Assembly: GCF_900141855.1 (NCBI RefSeq)
Contig: NZ_FQYU01000003.1
Coordinates: 124,001-188,000, forward strand
Direction: 5' to 3'
Origin: Pseudozobellia thermophila
GTDB lineage: Bacteria > Bacteroidota > Bacteroidia > Flavobacteriales > Flavobacteriaceae
DNA length: 64,000 bases
Both the position numbers and the translations under genes were made by a program. Under the pieces are notes generated by a model. It did no database searches, had not been told where the DNA came from, and saw only the letters and a program-made list of their open reading frames with translations. Below are positions 46,133-54,463 of the stretch, in pieces (positions within the stretch are counted from its first letter, which is position 1; every line of letters begins with the position of its first letter).

Positions 46133-47209
46133 TTAGAAAGAATAGATAGCCGCGAGTACGAAAGAGGAAAGGCTCTTTTGTGCCATTAGGTCGCTATCCA
46201 AAAAGTTGACGGACTCGTCGGAGGCCGTGTCCAATCTAAGTTCGGGTTTGATCATTAAATTTCCAATGGTCGCACTGCCTGTCAAGGTTACGGCAAACAC
46301 ACTGGCATCGCCTTCCGCATCCGATGCCCCGATCGCTCCGAAAGAATCCGTTTCCGCAAAATATTCGGCCCTTAGGCCAATGGCGAAGTTTTCAGAAGTC
46401 GTCAGTTGGGGGTAAATGGCCGCACCGGCAAAGCTTCCAGCCCCGTCGCCATCAAAATAGGCGGCGTTCAAGCCAAGGAAGAAGGTATCGGATAGGTCGA
46501 AACCACCTGTGTAGTCGATTTCGAATGGGCCGTTGTCTACCAAAACGTTCAAGTACTGTCCGCTATACCCGAGTTGAAGTCCGTATGCATATTTACCGGT
46601 AACGTTGAGCTCGGTAATGTCGGTTTGGTTCATTACCGCCAACATCAGGCTAAAATCATCGGAAAGGGCAAAGTCGGCCTTTAGACCCGTGTGGGAGAAG
46701 GGACCGTAAGAGAACAGGTAGGAGGTACTGTAGTTAAAGTTGGCTACAGGGGAAATCACCTCGTAACCTAAAAAGGTGTTGAAGTTACCAAAGGTCAAGG
46801 TAACGGCATCGGAAACATTCCAATAGGCATACAACTGGTTGACGATATTTCCTGTTGCCGAGTATATCGGTGAGGCGAAAATGGCGTCGGTTCCCCTGGG
46901 TCCGAATACCAAGTCGGCCACGAAACCGGCCTTTTCGCCTTCATATCCGGCAACAAAGTTGGCCATGCCCAAGGCAAATCCGGGTAGGTTGGCAAATGAT
47001 GATCCGGGTGCCGCGTTGGGCAAGCCCGACGCTTCGTCAAAACTATTGTCCCCGTTTAGGTTGGCCCGGTAGTAGGCATCGATGGAGCCGCTAAATGAGA
47101 ATTTTGGTGCTTCCTCTTCATCTTCCTGGGCAAAAGTGGCCACTGCGGTAAAGAGTAATGCCGATAAAAAAATATTTTTTATGTATTTTGTGTTTGTAAT
47201 CGCTTTCAT
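46133..47209 (-). CDS. Outer-membrane beta-barrel porin-like protein linked to amt
   Basis: A 358-aa protein with a signal peptide (ending VATFAQ) and an acidic EDEEE stretch, then alternating amphipathic strands and a C-terminal aromatic residue (Phe). It resembles the BBP2-type porins that Bacteroidota place next to ammonium transporters. It follows amt on the same strand after 131 nt containing a terminator-like hairpin, so it is probably partly co-expressed with nitrogen genes. It may allow ammonium or small amines through the outer membrane (inference). Confidence 0.8.
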   Translation of the reverse strand: MKAITNTKYIKNIFLSALLFTAVATFAQEDEEEAPKFSFSGSIDAYYRANLNGDNSFDEASGLPNAAPGSSFANLPGFALGMANFVAGYEGEKAGFVADLVFGPRGTDAIFASPIYSATGNIVNQLYAYWNVSDAVTLTFGNFNTFLGYEVISPVANFNYSTSYLFSYGPFSHTGLKADFALSDDFSLMLAVMNQTDITELNVTGKYAYGLQLGYSGQYLNVLVDNGPFEIDYTGGFDLSDTFFLGLNAAYFDGDGAGSFAGAAIYPQLTTSENFAIGLRAEYFAETDSFGAIGASDAEGDASVFAVTLTGSATIGNLMIKPELRLDTASDESVNFLDSDLMAQKSLSSFVLAAIYSF

Positions 47210-47293
47210 CTGTTTGAATTTTAGTTATCCCCTTGGGGATGAGTTAAGTGAGACCTGATCAAAACCTGTAGGTCTTTGGTTGAAAGTGTTTTT

Positions 47294-47323
47294 AAACGGA
47301 GCGTTCTGCCAAACGCTCCGTTT
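47294..47323 (-). terminator. Hairpin terminator after amt
   Basis: AACGGAGCGTT pairs with AACGCTCCGTT around a 6-nt loop, 18 nt past the amt stop. Confidence 0.7.
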
Positions 47324-47340
47324 TCTTTATTTGAGTAAGC

Positions 47341-48573
47341 TTAGTCGTTTATAAAATCGGGATAGGCATCCATACCGTGCTCGTGAATATCGAGTCCCTC
47401 GATTTCTTCTTCCTTGCTCACCCTTAGGCCCATAACGGCTTTGAGTACGCTAAGAATAATAAAGGAACAGATCACGCAGAAGGCGCCGACGATCAGAACG
47501 CCGTACAATTGGGTCATGAACTGACCTGCGCCCGCCTTGTCGCCGAAGATACCTACGGCCAATGTTCCCCAGATACCGCAGATCAAGTGAACGGCTACGG
47601 CGCCTACGGGGTCATCGAGTTTCAGTTTGTCTACGAGGGCTACGCCAAGGACAATGATCAGACCGGCCAAGAAGCCGATAACCACCGCCTCGTTGGGAGA
47701 CATCAGGTCGGCACCGGCGGTAATACCTACCAAGCCACCTAGGATACCGTTCAAGAACATGGTAAGGTCAAGGTTTTTGTAAAGGATGCTGGATAGGAGA
47801 AAGGCCCCTATTCCCCCTGCTGCGGCCGCCAAGCTTGTGGTCACCAATACCAGGGAGGTCAGTTCGGGGTCGGCCGAAAGAACCGATCCGCCGTTAAAGC
47901 CGAACCAGCCCAACCATAGGATCAAGACCCCGGCGGTAGCCATAGGTATGCTGTGTCCGGGAATGGCCTTGGGTTTGCCGGCATCGTCGAACTTTCCGAT
48001 ACGGGATCCCAATAGGAAGATAGCGACCAAGGCGGCCCATCCCCCTACGGAGTGAACAAGTGTAGAACCTGCAAAATCGTAGAAGCCCCATGAATCCAAG
48101 AAACCGCCGCCCCATTTCCAAGCGCCCACAATGGGGTATACAAGGCCTACGTAGACCACGGTGAATATCATGAACGAACCTATTTTAATTCGTTCGGCCA
48201 CGGCCCCGGATACAATGGTGGCCGCCGTTGCGGCGAACATCCCCTGAAACAAAAAGTCGGTCCACCACGTATATCCGCCATCGGCATAATCGGGGGTCAT
48301 CCCGCCTTCCGGTGCCGCGATACCGAATCCGGCAAAGCCGAAAATTCCCGAAGAACCTTCCTCGAAGCCCGGGTACATCATATTAAAGCCCCATGCGTAG
48401 TAAAGCAAAAGGCCTACCGTTATGATAAAAATGTTCTTAAATAAGATGTTGATCGTATTCTTTTGTCTGGTCAAACCAATTTCCAAAAAGGCGAAACCGG
48501 TATGCATGAAGAATACCAAGGCCGTAGCCAACATCATCCATACGTTATTTGCTGTAAATAATCCTGCGTCCAT
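47341..48573 (-). CDS. amt: Ammonium transporter
   Basis: A 410-aa membrane protein with about eleven helices. Typical blocks are LEIGLTRQKNTINILFKN, FLFQGMFAATAATIVSGAVAER, the pore segment STLVHSVGGWAALV with the first pore His, and the second half with VAVHLICGIWGTLAVGIFG with the second pore His. It lacks a cleavable signal and begins directly in the first helix. It follows glnK by 26 nt, the usual PII-Amt pair in which GlnK blocks the channel under nitrogen excess. Confidence 0.96.
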   Translation of the reverse strand: MDAGLFTANNVWMMLATALVFFMHTGFAFLEIGLTRQKNTINILFKNIFIITVGLLLYYAWGFNMMYPGFEEGSSGIFGFAGFGIAAPEGGMTPDYADGGYTWWTDFLFQGMFAATAATIVSGAVAERIKIGSFMIFTVVYVGLVYPIVGAWKWGGGFLDSWGFYDFAGSTLVHSVGGWAALVAIFLLGSRIGKFDDAGKPKAIPGHSIPMATAGVLILWLGWFGFNGGSVLSADPELTSLVLVTTSLAAAAGGIGAFLLSSILYKNLDLTMFLNGILGGLVGITAGADLMSPNEAVVIGFLAGLIIVLGVALVDKLKLDDPVGAVAVHLICGIWGTLAVGIFGDKAGAGQFMTQLYGVLIVGAFCVICSFIILSVLKAVMGLRVSKEEEIEGLDIHEHGMDAYPDFIND

Positions 48574-48599
48574 TTCTTAAATTTTTAATTATTGGTGGT

Positions 48600-48938
48600 T
48601 TAGTTGATTCCGGCCTGTCCCGATTCCTTGGTCCTTATACGGTATGCCTCTACTATTTCGGAGACGAAGATCTTACCATCACCTACATTCCCGGTATATG
48701 CGGTCTCCAAAATCGTATTGACCGTTTTTTCTACAAACTCGTCCGATACCACTATCGAAAGGTATCTGCGCTGGATATCACTGGTACTATAGGAAATACC
48801 GCGATAAACGTGGCCCTGTTTTTCATTTCCAACTCCCGTTACATCCCAGTAACTAAAGAAATTGACCTCAATTTCATGAAGTGCTTTTTTGACCTCATCA
48901 AATTTGGATTTTCTGATAATTGCCTCGATTTGTTTCAT
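48600..48938 (-). CDS. glnK: Nitrogen regulatory protein PII
   Basis: A 112-aa PII protein. The chosen start (MKQIEAIIRKSKFDEVKKAL) is that of the family; the longer frame from 48986 includes promoter DNA. The T-loop reads GNEKQGHVYRGISYSTSD, with a Tyr near the usual uridylylation position, and the C-terminus has the TGNVGDGKIFVSEIVEAYRIRT signature. The ATP, ADP and 2-oxoglutarate sensing role is established for the family. Two copies of the nitrogen-type inverted repeat lie upstream. Confidence 0.95.
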   Translation of the reverse strand: MKQIEAIIRKSKFDEVKKALHEIEVNFFSYWDVTGVGNEKQGHVYRGISYSTSDIQRRYLSIVVSDEFVEKTVNTILETAYTGNVGDGKIFVSEIVEAYRIRTKESGQAGIN

Positions 48939-48960
48939 AATTTGATTATTGAATTCGATC

Positions 48961-48968
48961 CAAATATA
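48961..48968 (-). promoter_or_regulatory. -7 box of glnK
   Basis: On the minus strand TATATTTG, 23 nt before the glnK start; it rules out the upstream ATG at 48986. Confidence 0.6.
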
Positions 48969-48983
48969 TGTTAATAAATTTAA

Positions 48984-49005
48984 CACCCTAAAAAAATAGG
49001 GGGTG
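48984..49005. promoter_or_regulatory. Candidate nitrogen operator at glnK, proximal
   Basis: CACCCTA and TAGGG(GG)TG flank six A residues, centred about 25 bp upstream of the glnK -7 box (near -40), the same layout as at glnII. Confidence 0.6.
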
Positions 49006-49036
49006 ATTTGATAATTTTTATATTTATAGTAAATAT

Positions 49037-49057
49037 ACCCCCTAAAATTTTGGGGGT
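49037..49057. promoter_or_regulatory. Candidate nitrogen operator at glnK, distal
   Basis: ACCCCC and GGGGGT are perfect 6-bp arms around TAAAATTTT. It is centred about 53 bp (five helical turns) from the proximal site. Confidence 0.6.
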
Positions 49058-49230
49058 GTTTAATTTAAAAGGTGTATTTATGATTTTTCTTGTTGTAGGA
49101 TTTCAATAAAAATGGAAGAAAATTGAAAATAGTGCTGTCTGCAACAGGTAACCTTGACGAAAAAGAAAGGTTATGTTGATTTTATTGAATTTTTGTTAAA
49201 TAAATGGAAAACGCCAGGGTATTGTTGTAT

Positions 49231-49602
49231 TTATAACAATCTGGACACCCATAGCCCGATAGCTATGGCGAGTATCCCGGCGGCGATGCTGCCAAAGGTG
49301 TAGATAAAGAAGTGGAGAAGGTCTCCCGATGTCAAAAGGGAATGCTTTTCAAAGGCGAAGGTAGAGAATGTCGTAAAGCCCCCGCAGAAGCCGGTGGCCA
49401 ATAGCAGTGTTTGGTTTTCCGATAGGTAGTTGCCCTTGGCCGAGAGCCCCAAAACCATTCCGATCAGTAAACAGCCCAATATGTTGGCCAGAAAGGTGCC
49501 CAGAAAAAAATGCTGGAAATACCCGTTGAAGGTCTTTGACAAAAGAAACCGGAATAGGCTGCCGATGCCGCCGCCCAAGAAAACAAGTAGAAATTGTTTC
49601 AT
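49231..49602 (-). CDS. crcB: Fluoride exporter
   Basis: A 123-aa, four-helix membrane protein of the CrcB/Fluc family. Diagnostic are GGGIGSLFRFLLS at the start, GTFLANILGCLLIG, and GFCGGFTTFSTF with the conserved Phe-Ser-Thr fluoride path. It works as a dual-topology dimer. It is a single copy, and no typical fluoride riboswitch was recognised upstream. Confidence 0.95.
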   Translation of the reverse strand: MKQFLLVFLGGGIGSLFRFLLSKTFNGYFQHFFLGTFLANILGCLLIGMVLGLSAKGNYLSENQTLLLATGFCGGFTTFSTFAFEKHSLLTSGDLLHFFIYTFGSIAAGILAIAIGLWVSRLL

Positions 49603-49782
49603 TGGTGCAAAATAAGCAATACACTGGTTTTACACCCTCCCTAAGGGGGTAAAATTTTGAAGTTCGATGTAGGTTTTTCCGGTGGGGATGCGTTCGGGGG
49701 CGATTTGAACCGCAACCATTAAAAAAACAACCCGGTCATACCCTATATTATATAAGGTATATATACAAGCTCTCTTAAAAGA
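49603..49782. other. Gap upstream of crcB with a weak inverted repeat
   Basis: Contains CACCCTCCCTAAGGGGGT at about 49633-49650, a shorter relative of the nitrogen-type repeat, roughly 27 bp from a TATTTTG-like box. No gene seen. Confidence 0.4.
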
Positions 49783-49962
49783 TTAACCGGCCTTCTTAAA
49801 TTTGGACGAACTGTCCTGTAATGGGTAGATGTTGGAAGACTTTTGTTCGACCGGGTTCCCGTTCCCTTTTCTTTCTTCGGTGGAAAGCCCGTTCAAGCTC
49901 AATACCATTACTACGGCATTGGCTCCGATCAAGATCAATAATATGGTAAAGAATGTCATCAT
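49783..49962 (-). CDS. Small 59-aa membrane protein
   Basis: A 59-codon frame. An N-terminal membrane helix (FFTILLILIGANAVVMVLSL) is followed by a polar tail rich in Ser, Lys and Asn. Two adjacent ATGs begin it. No family is recognised, but a helix directly after the start and a polar C-terminus is typical of real small membrane proteins. It precedes crcB on the same strand with a 180-nt gap. Confidence 0.55.
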   Translation of the reverse strand: MMTFFTILLILIGANAVVMVLSLNGLSTEERKGNGNPVEQKSSNIYPLQDSSSKFKKAG

Positions 49963-50075
49963 TTGTTTGCCCCTTTTCTTTACAACGTAAAAATACGCCG
50001 TTTGGTATGTATACGCTTTAAAATCGTTTTTGGCCCTTGAATGAAACCACTTTTGAGAGCTACGGAATTTAAGTG

Positions 50076-50264
50076 TTAATTTTTTAGGTAATACTTAAGA
50101 AGAAGTAAGATTGCAATGAATAATGCAAAGCCCAGGCCGACCCATGTAACCCCCTTATAGTTTTTTGCATGAAGCTTTTTGTCTTTTTTGTAGGAAACGA
50201 TAATGACAATAACGAAGGCGATGGCAAAGAGCAAGGCAAAAATGATTTGTCCGGTCGAGAACAT
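50076..50264 (-). CDS. Small two-helix membrane protein, conserved-looking
   Basis: A 62-aa protein with two membrane helices (residues about 5-24 and 41-59) joined by a basic loop (SYKKDKKLHAKNYKG). From memory, proteins of this pattern (MFSTGQIIFA start) are widespread in flavobacteria with no known function. It is divergent from the NTP-PPase gene. Confidence 0.75.
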   Translation of the reverse strand: MFSTGQIIFALLFAIAFVIVIIVSYKKDKKLHAKNYKGVTWVGLGFALFIAILLLLKYYLKN

Positions 50265-50335
50265 ATTGTGTATTTTTAGGCGAAATTAAGCTTTAGATCA
50301 TTTAAAGCAATAACTTCTGAAAATATTATCTATAC

Positions 50336-50722
50336 ATGAAAAACAAGATTAGTGCTGTCGAACAGTTTCATAGGTCTTTTGGATTGGGGGTCTCCGATAA
50401 AATGCGGGCCGATCTTGGTGCGGCCAAAAACCAGCTTCGTTACAACCTGATGGATGAAGAGAACAAAGAGTATTTGGAGGCGGCCAATAACAACGACCTG
50501 GTCGAGGTGGCCGATGCACTTGGCGATATGCTGTATATTTTATGCGGTACCATATTGGAACATGGGATGCAGTACAAGATTGAGGAGGTTTTTAACGAAA
50601 TCCAACGAAGCAATATGAGTAAATTGGGAGCGGACGGCAAGCCCATTTACCGTGAGGATGGCAAGGTACTCAAGGGGCCTAATTATTTCAAGCCCGATAT
50701 TTCGGGGGTTTTGGGAAAATAA
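50336..50722 (+). CDS. MazG-like nucleoside triphosphate pyrophosphohydrolase
   Basis: A 128-aa all-alpha NTP-PPase domain. The metal ligands show as EENKEYLEA and EVADALGDMLYIL (E-x-x-D pattern). It probably cleans up non-canonical NTPs or a related nucleotide substrate. It starts at the ATG at 50336 and ends before a bidirectional terminator shared with convergent ilvE. Confidence 0.85.
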   Translation: MKNKISAVEQFHRSFGLGVSDKMRADLGAAKNQLRYNLMDEENKEYLEAANNNDLVEVADALGDMLYILCGTILEHGMQYKIEEVFNEIQRSNMSKLGADGKPIYREDGKVLKGPNYFKPDISGVLGK

Positions 50723-50747
50723 CCTTTTGGCTGCCTAAAATTATACG

Positions 50748-50781
50748 AAAAGGCCGGGCTGTTGAACAGTCCGGCCTTTTT
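50748..50781. terminator. Bidirectional terminator
   Basis: A perfect 10-bp outer stem AAAAGGCCGG/CCGGCCTTTT plus an inner CTGT/ACAG stem, between convergent genes. Confidence 0.9.
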
Positions 50782-50801
50782 CTTGATGCGAAAGGCTTCG
50801 T

Positions 50802-51854
50802 TTATAATCCGTACCTCCAACCGAAAGGGTCTTCCGCGCGGTTGAACTGAATGTCGGTAATGCGCTTTTTCAATCGGGTAGCGTAGCTTTCGGCAAGTTC
50901 GGGCAAGTCGTAATCCACGTCCCTGAACCCAAAAGTCGAAATGGGCGATACCACCGCGGCGGTACCGGCGCCGAACATTTCTTTGAGGCTGCCATTTTTG
51001 GCGGCCTCCACCACTTCGCTTACCGTAATCTTTCTTACTTCGGTCGGGATGCCCTCGTCTTCCGCTATCTGAAGGATGCTTTTCCGGGTAATCCCGTCAA
51101 GGATACGGTCGCTGGTAGGGCCGGTGATCAATGTGTCGCCGATGCGGACAAATATGTTCATGGCACCGGCTTCCTCGATATATTCATGGTTGTTGTCGTC
51201 CGTCCATATCACTTGGCTATAGCCCTTTTGGGCCGCCAATTGGGTCGGGTAAAACTGGCCGGCATAATTGCCGCCCGCCTTGGCATAGCCCACGCCCCCG
51301 TTGGCCGATCGCGAGTATTTTTCCTCGATCAGTACCTTTACTTTTCCCGAGAAGTAGGAGCCCGATGGTGCGAGGCAGATAATAAACTTGTATTCGTCCG
51401 CCGGCGAGGCGTGAAATCCTTTGCCCGAGGCAAAAATGAAGGGCCGTATGTATAGCGAGCTTCCGTCTTTTTGCGGAATCCATTTTTCATCGAGTTTCAC
51501 AAGGGCCTTTAATCCTTCCATAAAAAAGGCTTCCGGTATTTCGGGAATGGCCATACGTTTGGCGGAGATGTTCAGGCGTCGGTGATTGTCCAAGGGCCTA
51601 AAGAACCAAATCTTGTTTTCCGTATCCTTATAGGCCTTCATTCCTTCGAAAATCGACTGCCCATAGTGGAATATCTTGGCCGAGGGTTCAAGGCTAATGG
51701 GTTGGTACGGTATGATCTTGGGAGTTTCCCATGCCCCGTTCTTATAATCGCACACCAGCATATGGTCGGTAAACACGCTGCCAAAATCCAAGTTGTCAAA
51801 ATCAACTTGGTCTATTTTTGAGGTCTTAACCTTTTCAATGCTAATTTTTTGCAT
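50802..51854 (-). CDS. ilvE: Branched-chain amino acid aminotransferase
   Basis: A 350-aa PLP enzyme of fold type IV, last step of Val, Leu and Ile synthesis. Seen are KIFHYGQSIFEGMKAY, LYIRPFIFASGKGFH, the PLP Lys in VGYAKAGGNYA, and GTAAVVSPI. The chosen start (MQKISIEKV) follows an upstream ATG by four codons; either is possible. It is a single gene. Confidence 0.95.
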   Translation of the reverse strand: MQKISIEKVKTSKIDQVDFDNLDFGSVFTDHMLVCDYKNGAWETPKIIPYQPISLEPSAKIFHYGQSIFEGMKAYKDTENKIWFFRPLDNHRRLNISAKRMAIPEIPEAFFMEGLKALVKLDEKWIPQKDGSSLYIRPFIFASGKGFHASPADEYKFIICLAPSGSYFSGKVKVLIEEKYSRSANGGVGYAKAGGNYAGQFYPTQLAAQKGYSQVIWTDDNNHEYIEEAGAMNIFVRIGDTLITGPTSDRILDGITRKSILQIAEDEGIPTEVRKITVSEVVEAAKNGSLKEMFGAGTAAVVSPISTFGFRDVDYDLPELAESYATRLKKRITDIQFNRAEDPFGWRYGL

Positions 51855-51972
51855 GGTCGTATTCATAGTTTCGTAATTTAAAGGATTAAAAATACCAATT
51901 TATCGCCATGTGTTCTTTATTTTTCCCTCAAAAATGACCAGTTTTGCACGGTTCTCATAAATTTTAGCGGAT

Positions 51973-52476
51973 ATGAAACGATTTAACATATTACTTGTGT
52001 TTTTAATTGTGTTTTCGGCATGTTCGAACCGGGACAACAAAAAGCAGGCGAACGATAGGGAAACATTGTCCGTTCCATACAGGAGCTATGGTAAGGAGTT
52101 CTCCCCGTCCGGGGTTAAATCGCATACCGAAATGGCCCAAATCTATCGCGACATGGAGGTCGCCGATACCCTTGCGGTGCGTTTCAAGGCCACCGTTGCC
52201 GATGTATGCCAGGCAAAGGGCTGTTGGATGAAGCTTCAATTGGGGAATGGGCAGGAAACCATGGTGCGTTTTAAGGATTATGGTTTCTTCGTTCCGAAAA
52301 ACAGCACGGGCAAGGAGGTGGTGGTAAACGGACTTGCCTTTGTCGAGACCATGGGCGTTGAGGATCAAAGGCATTACGCCATGGATGCCGGCCAGTCCGA
52401 AGAAGAGGTGGCAAGGATAACGGCGCCCAAACAAATTCCCGGTTTTGAGGCCGATGGCGTTTTGCTGCTTGAATAG
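51973..52476 (+). CDS. DUF4920 lipoprotein
   Basis: A 167-aa lipoprotein, signal ending FSAC. The rest is a small beta-rich domain with the DUF4920 pattern: SYGKEFSPSG, VRFKATVADVCQAKGCWMKLQL (two Cys, possibly metal or disulfide), MVRFKDYGFFVPKN. The function is unknown. It precedes mnmD by 47 nt. Confidence 0.83.
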   Translation: MKRFNILLVFLIVFSACSNRDNKKQANDRETLSVPYRSYGKEFSPSGVKSHTEMAQIYRDMEVADTLAVRFKATVADVCQAKGCWMKLQLGNGQETMVRFKDYGFFVPKNSTGKEVVVNGLAFVETMGVEDQRHYAMDAGQSEEEVARITAPKQIPGFEADGVLLLE

Positions 52477-52523
52477 CCGGTTTTTTCAGGATGCTTTATT
52501 GCCGAAACCTTTAATTTATACAA

Positions 52524-53183
52524 GTGGAACGAAAAGTCATTACTACGGCCGATGGTTCGCGAACCATTCAAATACCCGATTGGGACGAGCAGTACCATTC
52601 GAAGCACGGGGCCATTCAAGAAGCCTATCACGTTTTCGTAAAGAACGGCCTGGCCCTGTTCGAAGAGGGTGGGGTAGCGGTTCTTGAAATCGGTTTCGGT
52701 ACGGGCCTCAATGCCTTCATTACGTTTTTGGAGGCTCGGAAACGAAACCTGAAAGTCGATTATACCGGCGTGGAAAAGTATCCCGTTTCCCCAGGGGAGA
52801 TCGAGCAGCTGAACTACGTGTCGCGGTTGAAGGCCGAACGGTTTGAAGAGGTATTCGGCAAAATGCACCGTGTGCCTTGGGACCGGCCCGACGAGGTAGG
52901 GGAGGGTTTTAAACTGACCAAGCGGCAAATGGATTTTGCGGAAATAGGGGATCAGGAGGCCTTCGATTTGATCTATTTCGATGCCTTCGGTGCCCGGGTG
53001 CAGCCCGAGCTATGGACGGAGGAAATTTTCTCCAAGATGTACCAGGCGCTCAAAAAAGGAGGCGTTTTGGTTACCTACTCGGCAAAGGGGAGCGTGCGAA
53101 GGGCCATGCAGTCGGTAGGATTCGGGGTGGAACGCTTGCCCGGCCCTCCAGGTAAACGGGAAATGCTTCGGGCCCGTAAATAG
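52524..53183 (+). CDS. mnmD: tRNA mnm5s2U34 methyltransferase
   Basis: A 219-aa SAM-dependent enzyme, the free-standing MnmD form of the last wobble-uridine step. It shows the SAM site VLEIGFGTGLNA and the family stretch FDLIYFDAFGARVQPELWTEEIF with GVLVTYSAKGSVRRAM. It begins with GTG at 52524; no ATG is near. E. coli has this activity fused to an oxidase (MnmC), whereas Bacteroidota use the single domain. Confidence 0.93.
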   Translation: MERKVITTADGSRTIQIPDWDEQYHSKHGAIQEAYHVFVKNGLALFEEGGVAVLEIGFGTGLNAFITFLEARKRNLKVDYTGVEKYPVSPGEIEQLNYVSRLKAERFEEVFGKMHRVPWDRPDEVGEGFKLTKRQMDFAEIGDQEAFDLIYFDAFGARVQPELWTEEIFSKMYQALKKGGVLVTYSAKGSVRRAMQSVGFGVERLPGPPGKREMLRARK

Positions 53184-53311
53184 GAAGGCTTCCTTCCAAA
53201 AAGTTAATTTTGGACCCTTCGGTGTTCTAAAATTAACAGAGCCTTAGTCTTTTGTGTTAAATCGGAATTAAATACGTACCCCTTGACGGGCCAATACGCT
53301 ATATTTGATGC

Positions 53312-54274
53312 ATGAAAATACTGATTACAGGTGCAACAGGGCTTGTGGGAAGGGAGATAGTGAAACAGTGCCATAGTCGTGACATTTCAATAAATTATTT
53401 GACTACAAGCAGGGATAAGATCGTCTCCCGTACTGGATATCAGGGTTTTTATTGGAACCCCGATTCTGGAGAGATGGATATGGATTGTTTTAAGGATGTT
53501 TCGGCCATTGTCAATTTGGCGGGGGCCTCGATATCGAAACGTTGGACCCCGAAATACAAAAAGACCATCCTGTCCAGTAGGATCAATACCCTGCGAACCC
53601 TCTACTCAGGCCTTAGAAAGTATAAAGACCACAAGGTTACCTCCTTCGTTTCCGCATCGGCCATCGGTATCTACCCCAATTCGTTGACCCATTACTATAC
53701 GGAAGATGAAAAGGAGGTCGACGACAGCTTTTTGGGCGAGGTGGTAAAAGCCTGGGAAAAGGAGGCCGATACCTTTAACGATTTTTCTTTTAGCGTGGCC
53801 AAGATAAGGATCGGTCTTGTGATGTCCGATAAGGGAGGCGCTTTGCCCGAAATGGCCAAGCCTATTAAAAACTATGTGGGCGCGGCCTTTGGCAGCGGAA
53901 ACCAATGGCAATCCTGGGTCCATATTTCAGACTTGGCGCGGGTATTTGTCTTCGCCGTCGAAAACCAACTTCAAGGGGTGTACAACGCCGTGGCGCCCAA
54001 CCCGGTCAACAACAATAAATTGGTCAAGGAAATCGCGGGCGTCCTGAAAAAACCTTTGTTTTTGCCCAATATACCGAAATCCGTCCTACGCCTGGTTTTA
54101 GGGCAAATGTCCTACCTTCTTTTTGCCAGTCAGCGGGTGAGCAGTAAAAAAATCGAAAATGAAGGCTTTCAGTTCGGTTTTACCAACGTTTGTGTCGCCC
54201 TACGTGAAATTTACGGGACGGGGCATACCGAAAAGGTCCCCGGGGAGGCCTATAAAAATGGTTACATTTCGTAG
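53312..54274 (+). CDS. TIGR01777-type NAD(P)-binding epimerase-like protein
   Basis: A 320-aa extended SDR protein. Rossmann motif ITGATGLVG, then IVNLAGASISKRWT, SSRINTLRTL, SFVSASAIGIYP, and the C-terminal helical domain. The TIGR01777 group (YfcH-like) is widespread, but its substrate is unknown. A TATATTTG box lies only 5 nt before the ATG, so the transcript may be nearly leaderless. Confidence 0.93.
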   Translation: MKILITGATGLVGREIVKQCHSRDISINYLTTSRDKIVSRTGYQGFYWNPDSGEMDMDCFKDVSAIVNLAGASISKRWTPKYKKTILSSRINTLRTLYSGLRKYKDHKVTSFVSASAIGIYPNSLTHYYTEDEKEVDDSFLGEVVKAWEKEADTFNDFSFSVAKIRIGLVMSDKGGALPEMAKPIKNYVGAAFGSGNQWQSWVHISDLARVFVFAVENQLQGVYNAVAPNPVNNNKLVKEIAGVLKKPLFLPNIPKSVLRLVLGQMSYLLFASQRVSSKKIENEGFQFGFTNVCVALREIYGTGHTEKVPGEAYKNGYIS

Positions 54275-54394
54275 TTTTTCCTAAAATTTCTTTCCACCAT
54301 CTTGCTACCATCGTGGCTTTTGCCCCGATCGATCGCATCAAAATTATCGCTTAGAGCCTAGGGCTTTGCCCATCTTCCTTATTTTAATGACATT

Positions 54395-54426
54395 TTGACA
54401 TTTTTAAAGAATTGGCAGTACTTTTG
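54395..54426 (+). promoter_or_regulatory. Promoter of grpE-dnaJ
   Basis: TTGACA, 18 bp, then TACTTTTG, the best -33/-7 pair in the window. It lies 38 nt before the grpE start. Confidence 0.75.
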
Positions 54427-54463
54427 CCAACTCAAATGAGGTGAAAACAAAATAGAAGCATTT

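Noticed and set aside
49681-49722. tRNA-like T-loop (GGTTCAAATC on the minus strand)
   Set aside because: The flanking bases do not pair as a T stem, and no acceptor or anticodon arm can be built.
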